Positions 1 to 11,179 of a stretch of 64,000 nt of DNA are shown here, piece after piece. The notes below the pieces were generated by a model, which saw nothing but the letters and a program-made list of their open reading frames with translations, ran no database searches and was not told the origin of the DNA. The stretch is taken from assembly GCA_021292105.1 (NCBI GenBank), contig CM037874.1, positions 30,184,300 to 30,248,299 of the forward strand, in the 5' to 3' direction. The first letter of the stretch is position 1. The number at the start of each line of letters is the position of its first letter. The DNA comes from Anadara kagoshimensis (taxonomy: Eukaryota > Mollusca > Bivalvia > Arcoida > Arcidae). A program made the translations under genes and the position numbers.

Positions 1-3000
1 AATAAACTGTAAAGCAAACAATATTGCTTTAGCCTCAGCTGTGAATATGGAGCTTTCAATTGGAAGGCGAATACTTATTGTTTCGTCTCCAATAACTGCG
101 GCCGTTGATACCCGACCAGCAGTTTTTGATCCATCAGTATAAATTGGATGCCACTGCCGTAGTTCCTCTCTAATAATTGGAGGAATCAAACGACTATATC
201 TCTATCTTTAATAACAGCAAATTCCTGTTGATAAATATCTTGGCTTGTTTCTGACTTTTTATAGTTTGTTAAATCTAACTTTACTTCTGGTTTATCAAGA
301 AGCCAAGGTGGATTATCTGTTAGTTTGTGTTTTTAATAAGATCTAGTTTTAAATTACATTCCTCCAAATGTTGTTTTAAACGTATTCCTAAAGGTGCAAT
401 AGCATTAACCTTTTTATTGTAGAGCTCTTGATAAGAAAAATTAAAACACAGTGAAATGCCGGATTTGATTGATTTGCAAATAATTTTCTGGCATATTGCA
501 GCCATAATTTAGTACGCCTTAAATGCAGTGGAGGTTCATTAGCTTCCACGTATAAACTATCAATTGGAGACGTTTTAAAAGCTCCCAAACATATTTGTAG
601 ACCTTGGTGATGAACTGTATCAAGGTCTTTTAAATATGATTTACGTAATCCAGTTTAGATCTGATAAGTGACCTGTATAAACGAAGTAATGTTGGTTGAT
701 CAACACCCCAGTGTGTATTGGATAAAACCTTTAAAATATCCAATGCCTTAAGACATTTAGCCTTGAGACTTTTAATATGGGGAATAAAAGATAATTTGGA
801 ATCAAATAAGATTCCTAAAAACTTAGCTTCTTTTACGACTTTTATAATACTGCCATTGATATAAAGTTCAGGGTCATTATGCATTTTGCGTTTATTTCAA
901 AAATGGATACAGGAAGTTTTAGTTTTTGAAAACTTAAAACCGTTTTCTAATGACCATATTTGTATCTTGTTGAGGCAAAGTTGAAGTTGCCTTTCAATAG
1001 CATGCATATGTGTCCCTCTACAGGAGATGCCAAAGTCATCAACAAAGAGAGATCCATCTATGCTATTGTTTAAAACTTTAGCCAAGCTATTTATTTTAAT
1101 GCTAAAATGAGTTACAGACTACCTTGCGGGACACCCATCTCTTGATCGAAGACATCAGAGAGGGTTGACCCCAACCGAACTTTGAATTCTCGATTTTCGA
1201 GAAAGTTTTTAATAAAATTAGGAGTATGACCCCTAAGACCCATATCATGAAGATCTTTCAGGATGCCATATTTCCAAGTGGTATCATATGCCTTTTCTAG
1301 GTCAAAGAATATAGAGACCGCATGTTGTTTATTTATAAAGACATTTTTAATAAATGATTCAAGGCGAACTAAGTGATCTACAATACTTCTGTTACGCCTA
1401 AAACCACACTGAATATGCGGGAGGAGAGTATTAGACTCAAGATAATAAACGAGTCTATTATTGATCATCCTTTCCATGGTTTTACAAACGCAGCTAGTTA
1501 AGGCAATAGGCCTATAGTTAGATGGATCAGAGTGATCCTTACCTGGCTTTGGAATAGGAATAATGACAGCTTTGTGCCAAGATGATGGAAAATTATCACT
1601 CTGCCAAATATCATTAAATATATCTAACAGAGTAGAAAGACAAGAAGAAGGCAAATGTTTAAGGAGTTGATAGTGCACATCATCAGGACCAACTGCCGTA
1701 TCATGTGCCTTCGAAAGAGCATTTTGAAGTTCTTCAATTGCAAATATATCATTGTAATCCTCGGTATTGTCAGATTTAAAAGATAATTTATTCTTTTCTT
1801 GTAAGTTTTTATGTTTTTGGAATTCTGATGTATAATTAACTGATGACGAATTTGTAGATATCGTCTCAGCTATTTTGTTGGAAATATCTTTTTCAGATGT
1901 TAAAATTGTATCATTTATTTTAAGATGTTTAACAGAATCTGAAGAACCTTTTCCTTTCATTTTGCGCACTATATTCCAAACTTTATTTAATGGAGTGCGA
2001 GAGTTGATCTTAGAGATATATTTTCTCCAAGAGTCTCTCCTGCAATTTTTAGCTTTTCGTCGAGCCTTTGCTCGAAATAAACGGACTAACTGCAAGTTGT
2101 TTTGTGTAGGAGACTTATTAAATTGTCTCTCAACTTGTTTTCGACTTTTCCTAGCTTGTTTGTATTCCTCGCTGTACCATGGTTTATGGATACGAGGATT
2201 TGCAGAGGTTTTAGGAATGCAGTTATTAGCAATTTTTAGTAAGAACATCAGTAAAACTCTGAATTTTATCAGTTTCATTTTCAAATCTCTCAATAGAAAT
2301 CTTTTCTGCGCAGAGATTTCGAAAATGATTCCAATCAGCTTTTGCAAAGTTCCATCTAGGAATAGAAAGGTCATTTGACCCGAATGTATATTCCATTATA
2401 ATTGGAAAATGATCGCTTCCACAACGATCATCATGGACTTTCCAGGAAGTCTAAAGCTGAATAAGTACCAGTTGCATCAGATAGAAATGTTTTAGACCCG
2501 TCATTTAATATACATAGATCATTGTTAGACAACAAGTTCTCTATTATTCTGCCTTCATTATCAAGGCGCGAACTTCCCCAAAGTGGGTTGTGTCCATTAA
2601 AATCACCAACTAAAAGAAATGGTTTAGGTAACTGTTCAACCAAATTTTGTATGTCGATGAGAGATATTGCTGATGATGGAGGAATATATATCGAGCATAA
2701 TGTTATAGTTATCTGTAGCGTTATGCGAACTGCAACTGCTTGGAGATTAGTATTAAGAGATATGGGACTATGAATAATTCCATTTCGAATAAAAATTGAA
2801 GAACCTCCCGAAGCTCTTTCAGCATTAGGAGAACAAAAGTGATATGGTTTGTAATGACGAAATTTGATTTCATTATCCGATTCTTTAATATAAGTTTCTT
2901 AAAGACAAAATGCAACTGGGTTGAAATCTTGTGCTAAAACTGCTAATTCATCCATATTATTTTTAAAACCTCTACAATTCCATTGTATTATTTTAGGATT

Positions 3001-3006
3001 ACCCAT
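1..3006 (-). pseudogene. LINE ORF2: APE endonuclease, reverse transcriptase and RNase H
   Basis: ORF2 nicks the target, copies the RNA and (RNase H) clears it. From the ATG at 3006: endonuclease with IQWNCRGF, then GDFNGHNPLWGSS (about 2600) and SDHFPI (about 2410). The RT region spans about 2374-600 with NYRPIALTS, FDLEKAYDTTW, GVPQGS and the catalytic SLFVDDFGI (FxDD box, about 1050). RNase H begins near 120 with SIFTAEAKAI. Damage: a TAA at 2899 replaces the Gln codon just before the catalytic Glu-Thr of the endonuclease. An out-of-frame deletion near 2450 removes part of the segment before SDH. A frameshift lies directly after GVPQGS (about 1112), and more occur near 890, 630 and below. 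Catalytic motifs are otherwise readable. Only part of RNase H is in the window. Confidence 0.88.
2999..3006 (-). promoter_or_regulatory. ORF1/ORF2 overlap ATGGGTAA
   Basis: The ORF1 stop TAA and the ORF2 start ATG share eight bases, read ATGGGTAA on the minus strand. Such tight overlaps in non-LTR elements usually mean that ORF2 is made by termination and re-initiation. The overlap is seen directly; the mechanism is inferred. Confidence 0.6.
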
Positions 3007-4497
3007 TATTAGGAGGACGTACTGGGGATATATGCGACTGGGATATATCCATGTCGCAGTCTTCAGAACGACTACGATGGCGTCCAGAACCACGCCGTCG
3101 ATTATTACGCCCCTTACGTACTTGGGTAAAACCATCAGTATCAGTACGTGTTGAAGCATTTTCATCAGATGAACTTATATCACCTTCCAATGCTTCATAT
3201 CTATTGGGGGAATCCAATATTGGATTTTTCCGAAGTAATGCTTCGGGACTCTTATCAGGAATATAGTATACTTGTTCATTCTTTCCTGATTTTATTTTAT
3301 TTTGTTTTTTAACTGGATCAGGTTTAACCTTTCCAGAATCTGCTTCCTTTGTTATTGGTTGTGATGCAGTGTTGCTTTGAGATAAAGCTTCTGCATAGGA
3401 GGAAGCTGGAGCTGATGTTTGCTCCCGAGAATTTAGTTTTTGTTTGTTTAAAACATTTTGTTTAGTTGATTTTGAATTATTACTTGTATTAATATTTGAT
3501 GAAGAGCTAGTCTTCATGTCTTTACTGTTAATAGATGAACTTTGTTTAACATTATTTTTTGTTAAAGCTGCTTTGTTGCTGGTGTAGAACTTTTGTCATT
3601 TAGAGACGAACAGTCAGTCTGACAAGCAACAGAAAAAATCTTCTTTGAGGAACCCGTGGCTACCGAGGCATATGAGGCTTGTGGTGCAATTTGTGTTTGG
3701 GAGTTAAGTTTTCTAGCTTCAGGAAAAGTTATGTTTTTATTTACTTTAATTTTATTTATTTTATACTCCCTCTTCCAAATGGAACAATCCCTGGAAGAAG
3801 CCATGTGGTTTTCTTTACAGTTTACACATTTAATAGTGTTTGTACAATCAGTAATCTGATGACCCTTTGTGCCACAACGGCAACAAACATCAACAAATTT
3901 GCATGCCTTTGATCCATGACCAAATTTTTGACATTTATAACATCTCAGTGGTCTTGGAATAAATGTTTCCACTTTGATATTATAATAGCCAGCTTTAATT
4001 CCCTTTGGAGGGGCTGACATAGAAAAGGTCAAAAGGTATGTGTTGGAAGGTATAAAAGAACCATCTTTTTTAAACGAGAAACGTCTGACAATGATGACTC
4101 CCTGTGATGCTAGCTCAGCAGAAATGTCAGCTTCGCTTATGTCATTCATTGAACGCTCTCGATCACGTATAATACCTTTACTTGTATTAAGTGACCCATG
4201 TGGTACAACTTTAACTGGAAAGCTGGCAAAATGTTTTGTAGCAAGCAAATTTGTTGATTGTTGCCGTGTTGAACATTCAATTAGGAGAGAGCCAGAATTT
4301 AACTTTTTAATTCCGGCTACATCACCTGCAATACCCTGTACAGCTTTACTAATAACAAACGGGTTAATTTTTAAAGGTTGGTCAGTAGTAGATTGCACCA
4401 CGACAAACCTCGCCCAAGCAACAAAGACATCAGATTCTTCATCACTTTCTGATCTCAATCTTTTAGAACTATTTGAAGAAGTTTTTTGAGTACCCAT
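2999..4497 (-). pseudogene. LINE ORF1: gag-like RNA-binding protein with three zinc knuckles
   Basis: ORF1 of I-type LINEs binds element RNA and forms the ribonucleoprotein with the ORF2 product. The ATG at 4497 opens 311 codons. The acidic and serine-rich start is followed by a globular region (about residues 25-180). Three knuckles come next: CYKCQKFGHGSKAC (186-199), a CX2CX4HX4C at 205-218 and CVNCKENHMASSRDC (224-238, with altered spacing as in jockey/I ORF1). A stop at 3562 is bypassed by a one-base shift. The other frame then continues as a Ser/Lys-rich, low-complexity tail to the TAA at 2999. The shift lies between about 3600 and 3565. Without it the protein would be about 500 residues. 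The tail is basic and probably disordered. Confidence 0.85.
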
Positions 4498-4676
4498 CCT
4501 GAAGATGTTGGTATTTCATCCTCCTTGCTCCCCACCCACCAATCCGGAGTGCCAACTAGGGGCAATGCTTTTATGTTCCGGGAAAACCAACTCAGAACAG
4601 CACCAAGGACTACAAAGAAGATATACACCATAGTAAAATTGTGATGGAGAAAAAAACCCAACAAAGCAAGCACGAC

Positions 4677-7600
4677 TAGATTTCTTCCTTATAGGTAATC
4701 ATCTGTTATCTAATATAGAAGCAGTAAACGTGACGAGTGGCTATAGATCTGATCATTCAGGCGTTCTCTTAACATGTAAACTAAACGAATTTAAAAAAGG
4801 TCCTGGGATATGGAAATTTAACAGTTCTCTTTTAAAGGATCCTATATATGTTCAAACAATTAGTAAACTTATTGATGAAGTTAAAAAACAATAAATGCTC
4901 CCTGTGTACAATCCAGATAATATTAACAATATCTCAAACGAACAAATTAAATTTCAAATTACTGATCAACTATTCTTAGAAATATTACTTCTCGAAATTA
5001 GATCTAAAACTATTTCTTATTCGACATACAAGAAAAAACAAAATGAAACAAAATTGATAAAAGAAATAAGTCAGTTAGAATGTCACACTGAAAATATTGA
5101 CTTTGAGACCCTTGAAACAAAAAAGAAAGAACTTGAAACGCTCAGGCTTCAAAAAATGAAAGGCAACATAATTCGATCTAGAGCTCAATTTGTAGAAGAA
5201 GGCGAAAAATATTTCTGTGGCCTAGAATCACGAAATTATACAAATAAGTTAATAACTAGTTTAGAAACTGAAACAGGAAAAAATAACAGATCAAAAAGAG
5301 ATATTACAAGAAACTAGAAGTTTTTATAAATCATTATATTTTGCAAAGGATAAAAATTCAGAAATCAATCTTTCTAAGATTTTACAAAATCATGATCTAA
5401 ATATTCTAAATGAACATGAAGCTAACGATTTGGAAGGTGAAATTACATCTAATGAAGCTCTAATGTTTTTAAAAAATATGAAAAACAACAAAGTCCTGGA
5501 TCAGACGGATTTACGGCTGATTTTTTTTTTATTTTTTGGAAAAACATCGGAAATTTCGTCGTTAGATCAATAATGAAAGCTATACTAAAGGAGAATTATC
5601 GGAAACTCAAAAATACGGAATAATTTACATGTTTACCAAAACCAAACAAACCAAAACAATATCTTAAAAATTGGAGGCCTATAAGTTTATTAAACTGTAC
5701 GTATAAAATAGCCAGTGGATGTATTGCAAACAGAATTAAAAAAGTTTTAAACAAACTAATAGATAAAGACCAAACAGGTTTCTTAAAAGGCAGATTATAG
5801 GCGAAAATATCAGGTTAATTTATGATATAATGCATTATACCGAGGAACATAATATACCCGGTATGCTACTGTTAATTGATTCGAAAAAGCTTTTGATTCG
5901 GTATCTTGGCAATTCATTATAGAAGTTCTTCGCTTTTTTAATTTTAAAAACTCAATTATACACTGGATAAAAACCTTCTTTAATAAAGCAAGCTCTACAG
6001 TGCTACAAAATGGAACTTGTCTGAAAAAATCTTGCTAGAGAGGGGTTGTAGACAAGGGGATCCTCTCTCCCCTTACATTTTTATACTATGTGCAGAAATT
6101 ATGTCCGTTCTTATAAGAAATTCCAAAGAGATTAAAGGTATTGAAATAGGAGGTGAAGAATATAAAATTTCGCAATATGCTGACGATACAAGTCTAATCT
6201 TAGATGGGTCCCCCGAGTCTCTGACAGCGGCGCTGCAAATACTTGATATTTTCGATAAAATCTCTGGACTTCATATAAATATAACAAAAACAAAGGTGAT
6301 ATGGATAGGTAGCAAAAAGTTCTCAAAAGATGTGTACCATCATGACAGATGGAAACTTGATTGGGGTTCTACAGAATTTTCAATGTTAGGAGTACTTTTT
6401 TCACTTGATATAAGAAAATGCCTTTATTAAACTATTATCCAAAACTTGAAAAAATGAAAACACTCTTGAAGCAATGGTCAAGAAGAAATTTAACAACCAT
6501 AGGAAAAATAATTATCCTAAAAAGTCTAATAATTTCTCAAATTAATCACCTTCTACTTTCCCTTCCAAACCCCACAGATACATTGATGACTGAGCTAAAT
6601 AAGCTTTTCTTTAATTTTATCTGGCAAAATAAACCAGAAAAAATAAAAAGAGATATAACTGTGAAAGAATATTCAGAAGGGGGGTTAAAAATGATAAATA
6701 TAATAAACTTTTCAACTGCCTTAAAATCTACCTGGATAAGGAGAGCGATAACAAATGATTCAAAATTGATAAAATTATTTGAAACAGAAATAAAAACGAA
6801 CACTTCTTCGCTGATACTTTTCGGAAACGATTACCTAAAAGAAACTAAAACGAAAACAAGGAATAAGTTCTGGAAAGATGTTCTTAATAGCTGGGAAATA
6901 ATACGAAGTAAACAAAAACTTTTAAACAATAACTTTGAAAATCAACCTATCTGATAATCAAGATATAACAAAGGGCGGGAAATCATTTTTCTATGAAACA
7001 TATTGGAACGCAGGAATAGTGTATGTTAATGATATTTTAGATGAAATAGTAATATACTGGATTTTGAAACATTTAAAAGAACTTACAAACTAAAAACAAA
7101 TTTCTTAGAATATGCATCTTTAAAACTTTCAATTAGAGATTATAGGTAAAAAAACCACCCCAATACAACTTTGCACAAAAAAGCAACAACCTATTATCCC
7201 TGTAGATGTACAGCTTATAAATAAACAGAAATCGGGTTGTAAACATATCTATAATGTTCTGAATAGTAATACAAGCAAGCCCAAATCTCAAAAGAAATGG
7301 TCAAATTTAGGATATAAATTCACACCGGAACAATGGACACACTACTATAAGATTCCCTTTAATTGTTGCCAAGAAACTCAGTTACAATGGTTCCAGTATA
7401 GAATTATACATAGAATCCGTGGTACAAATTCTCTGCTAAATAAGATGAATGATAAAAATTCTAATTCATGTTCGTTTTGTAAATTATACCCAGAAACTAT
7501 CGATCACCTCTTTTATGAGAGTGAAGTGACATATAGATTATGGCTTAAAACAAAACAATGGATACTAGACAAAACTCAATGTGATATAAATGTTACAAAG

Positions 7601-7840
7601 AATACAATCATTTTTGGTAAAGAAGGTATTTCAACAACGAATAACTTTGAAAATTGGCTTATTATCAATACAAAATATTACATATATAAAAAGAAAATGC
7701 AAAATAAAAAACCCAACTTGTTGGCTCTCAAGTCATTTATAGAAATGAAATTTCAAATTGAAAAGTATATTTTATTTAAAAATTGTAGATCCGAAGAATA
7801 TAACACTCTCTGGTCTAGATGGTCGCCTCTTATTGATTAA
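4677..7840 (+). pseudogene. Tx1/L1-like ORF2 (endonuclease C-terminus, RT, C-terminal Cys/His region)
   Basis: The first codons give GYRSDHSGV (end of APE, about 4740-4770) and GPGIWKFNSSLL, both typical of L1/Tx1 ORF2. The linker 4895-5317 includes RSRAQFVEEGEKYF. RT motifs are spread over three frames: WRPISLLN (about 5670), a broken FEKAFDS equivalent (about 5880), [13 protein letters not shown] (about 6047) and catalytic QYADDTSLI (about 6172). The thumb and C-terminal region follow (6418-6954), with KIIILKSLIISQINHLLLSL. The last open stretch, 7445-7840, carries CSFCKLYPETIDHLFYES, the Cys/His motif common at L1 C-termini. Frameshifts and stops occur near 4892, 5317, 5500, 5800, 6428, 6954 and 7080-7150. 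This is a dead copy. Confidence 0.87.
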
Positions 7841-8068
7841 TAACACAAATACACAATCTTCGCAGGACACGTGTCATCCCGGCAACTTTTTTCTTTATCT
7901 CTGTCTTTTACCTCTAACTTTTTATTTTCTCATATACTTGAAAAAATAACATTCACTGAGACAGTTATGTATGTTTATAAATGTAATTTGTATATACTTT
8001 TGCAATGTAGTTTGTTTCAAATACCTCCGGATCCTGTCGAACAACAACTAAAAAAAAAAAAAAAAAAA
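4677..8068 (+). mobile_element. 5'-truncated Tx1/L1-like LINE with poly(A) tail
   Basis: The copy begins inside the end of an endonuclease domain and runs through RT and a C-terminal zinc-binding region. It ends with a short 3' UTR and 19 A residues (8050-8068). The 5' truncation point touches the 5' end of the I-clade LINE on the other strand. I could not find a convincing target-site duplication. Confidence 0.88.
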
Positions 8069-8839
8069 CTGTACATACTCACCCGTGAATAAAGATGACC
8101 ATTGTAATCGCTTTGTCCGTGTAAATTCACATAGCTGTAATTCACATTTTTGGTTTCATATTTAGCTCCAAATATAATCCCAACAAAATGCTTTAGTCCG
8201 TCACCGATTTTATGGCAGAGCCAACGGTTATGTAAACACGAGCGAGTTCATTGTGCACCAATAGATACTATATATACCATGTTGTCGTATACGTGTGTTC
8301 GCACCTTCATGCGTACGTTTGGCGGCTCCACCTTCGTGTATGTCCCTATCGGTGGGCTATATAAGCTATATGGACTCTTCCATAGTTATGGACGCTCTGC
8401 CACATTGTCGCTGACCGACTTTTCACTATATCATTATTGCACGTGATAAACAGCATAATTTTTCAATCATTGTCTATCAAGTTCAAGATAACAGTCACGC
8501 CGGTTAACGGATTAATATTGTCTAGTAAGACAGGATCTCGGGGACTTGAAATCAAACGGGAAAATATTTTTGTTTATTAACTTTATTATGTTATTTACAA
8601 TGTTAAAGTTGAATGTTAAATAAAACAACATTGTGATGATCAAGTATAAATTCATGATTAACAATGATAAGTCAACATCCAGAAAGATTTAGCAAATAAA
8701 TAATTCATAGATGCCAAGTTAAGAGATATAATCGAACATTACAAAGAGACCAGACTTGACCAATGAGCCACCGCCTTCTACATGCAAGAACAAGACAAAG
8801 GTTATGAAAAAGAAATGATGACAAAGGAAACAGATTTAG
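8069..8839. other. No recognisable gene
   Basis: Non-coding sequence between the poly(A) tail and the next repeat. Somewhat GC-richer from 8200 to 8430. A short plus-strand frame here has no recognisable motif. Confidence 0.5.
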
Positions 8840-9112
8840 GAAATACAATTATCTTCCATGTAGGGCTAGGCGTGACCAGCCGATTGATTGGACACGGGCC
8901 GATGCCAACCGTCCTTCTAGATGAAGTAAGGGTCAAAGTGATGTGTTGGGCCAGAGCAAACCGCAATCTACACGGTCCTCAATCACCAGAATCCCGTCCT
9001 CTACCATCAAGGATTGCATTCCACGGCAAACGGAATGCCTCATTTTAGTCGCCTTTTACGACAAGCATGAGGTACTGGGGACCTATTCTAACCCGGGTTC
9101 CACACGGGGTTA
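8840..9112. repeat. Dispersed repeat of a type I associate with molluscs
   Basis: This is a GC-richer block in AT-rich flanks. It ends in a segment containing TCGCCTTTTACGACAAGCAT and a CCCGGGTT/ACACGGGG end. I recall similar sequence scattered through mollusc DNA, but I cannot name the family. The open frame inside it (8782-9048) has no domain and is probably incidental. Confidence 0.4.
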
Positions 9113-9722
9113 TTTATGAGTTAAGTTTTTTAGGTTTAATATTTGGTACGGAATGTTTTTGAATATCAAAAGATAATCAAATGTAAAAACGTTATTTGCG
9201 ACTATGCAGATACTTGAATATGCCTACATCTCACACAGGTCTATGCAATAAATTTGTTATAACCGTTTATTTGTCAGTTAAGCTTTTATATTTATTAGTT
9301 TGAATCGAATGTTTTTAATCAAACATTAAAACGTAACTATTTTACAGGACTCTAGTTTTGCTTTACATACTGAAAAAAAATATTTTATTTAAACGCTGTA
9401 TATATGCTTCTCTTTATACATGTCTTGCATGCAAATTGAAAAGTTTCGAGTTTTTTATGTTGTTTATTATGATACATTTACATTTTGTATTATTAGTAAA
9501 ACCTGAACTGCACACCTGAAAGATAACTTTGTGTTTTGACCCGTGAGATATAATTAGTTATGAAGTTCAACCAGGTGTGATTCTCGCGTATCATAGGTAA
9601 ACTTAGGTATGTATGCACAACACCTTGAAACCGACAAAAGTTTTTTGTATCTACCGAACTAATATATTGGGTAGAGGAATATCAAGATTCAAAAAAGGTA
9701 TTAAAAGTAGACGAAGTTCCCT
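9113..9722. other. No recognisable gene
   Basis: AT-rich, with no long open frame and no repeat structure that I can see. Confidence 0.5.
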
Positions 9723-9943
9723 GGACCCAGTTTCACAATCATTCTTTTGACCAAATTTCTCTTAACGTAAATTTGGAAAATATGAAATCTTAATAATTTT
9801 GTTAATCTTTGTGATATTTTATTTGTTGTCATTTTGAAGATCACTTTAACCTTATCACATATGACAAGTTTTGTCACATTTTGCTAAATTAAAGTTACTA
9901 GTTATTGAAATCTTAGCTAAAAAGTTATTGTGAAACTGGAGCT
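9723..9943. repeat. MITE-like element with CCAGTTTCACAAT ends
   Basis: The left end GGACCCAGTTTCACAAT is matched in inverse by ATTGTGAAACTGGAGC at the right end. The interior is AT-rich and non-coding, about 220 bp. A loose fragment of the same end (TGTGAAACTGGAGC) occurs near 44350. Confidence 0.55.
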
Positions 9944-10890
9944 TGCATCAATAGTAGATTGCCATATTTTCTCGAAATCCTGCTTGGAGTTGCATGCATA
10001 TTTGTTTGATTATTGCATTTTCTTGTTTATCAAACACTATATTAAAAGCTTCTTTTCAGATTGGATAAGATAAATATTGTTTTGTGCCCCAATCACGAGT
10101 TTTTTTTCTTATATCGAGACGGGGAGAGAGACTGGTACACAAAAAATCATTTATTTTCGACAAGCAAACTGAAAAACACTCGTATCTTCCCAAGTGGGAC
10201 TCAAAACTAGGTTGTTAGGGTTGATATGACCCGTTAAGGAGCCCTTTAGATCCCTAAGCTATCATTGCCTCAAAATGTACTTCTTACTCAACCTGTCCTA
10301 ATTCATGAAAACGCATTACATTATTTATTACCATATTTCCGGTAAGATTACATGTAGTTTTTTCCCTTAGTCATTCAAAAAAGATATAAATTATATAAAC
10401 ATTTTACTTTTCATTTAAGGCTTAAAATTTTTAAAGATTTTATTCAAATGTAAGGTAAACCGTAAGATAAACTAAAAATCTAGACCGAAGATCAACACAT
10501 ATTATAATCGTCACTTATAAAAATCAATCAAATTTAATCTAATAAAGACTATGTACATCTATGGTACAAGCTTGTCGAATGTTTACCACTAAGTTAGGGA
10601 TTTTGCCCAATAATTAATCTTTATGTTTAAATCATTTTTATGTACCTTAAACATAAGAATAATAACTCAAAAATATCTAGCTTATTACATTAATATAATA
10701 ATAAAATAATTGCCAATATTCATAACTTTTTCAAGGGGTACAACTGTTGAGAAAGAAATATAAAATTCCCTGATAAATTCTTTTAATTTCCCGACATTTG
10801 TTGAAATTCTTCGACCTTTGAAAAATAAAAATTTTCGGAGTTTTCCCCGACATGTAGGAACCATGTGTACATTATCACATTTGAAAAAAT
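9944..10890. other. No recognisable gene
   Basis: AT-rich non-coding DNA. A weakly tRNA-like string near 10200 (GGGACTCAAAACTAGGTTG) is too poor to call. Confidence 0.45.
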
Positions 10891-11115
10891 CTAGTACACT
10901 AGCTTTAGTAAAAACATTTATTACAGAAAATATATCTAGTACACTAGCTTTAGTTAAAACATTTATTACAGAAAATATATCTAGTACACTAGCTTTAGTT
11001 AAAACATTTATTACAGAAAATATATCTAGTACACTAGCTTTAGTTAAAACATTTATTACAAAAAATATATCTAGTACACTAGCTTTAGTAAAAACATTTA
11101 TTACAGAAAAAACGT
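10891..11115 (+). repeat. 45-bp minisatellite, five units, open in one frame
   Basis: Units start at 10891, 10936, 10981, 11026 and 11071, exactly 45 bp apart, each opening with CTAGTACACTAGCTTTAG. Because 45 is a multiple of three, the array stays open on the plus strand within a 101-codon frame (10818-11123). That frame repeats the 15-residue unit SSTLALVKTFITENI. Unit-to-unit changes are very few, so the expansion is recent. I see no domain, promoter or flanking coding sequence and do not call a gene. Confidence 0.9.
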
Positions 11116-11179
11116 TAATGTGAAAATATTGAATTTGTTATACCTTTTGTACGGACCAAGTTGGGTTGATTTTAAATGT

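Larger units (their letters stand above)
1..4676 (-). mobile_element. I-clade non-LTR retrotransposon (LINE), 3' end cut by window edge
   Basis: Read on the minus strand, the order is 5' UTR (about 4676-4498), a gag-like ORF1, then a polyprotein ORF2 with APE endonuclease, reverse transcriptase and the start of RNase H. A terminal RNase H together with a three-knuckle ORF1 is typical of the I superfamily. The 3' UTR and tail lie beyond position 1. The 5' end meets the neighbouring plus-strand LINE near 4676/4677 with no spacer that I can see. Several frameshifts and one clear nonsense codon show that this copy is dead, though it is only moderately diverged. Confidence 0.9.

Noticed and set aside
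3051..4489. Plus-strand frames opposite the LINE ORF1
   Set aside because: Shadows of the minus-strand ORF1, with no motif of their own.
8150..8446. 98-codon plus-strand frame
   Set aside because: No domain, and low likelihood of coding given its composition and position between repeats.
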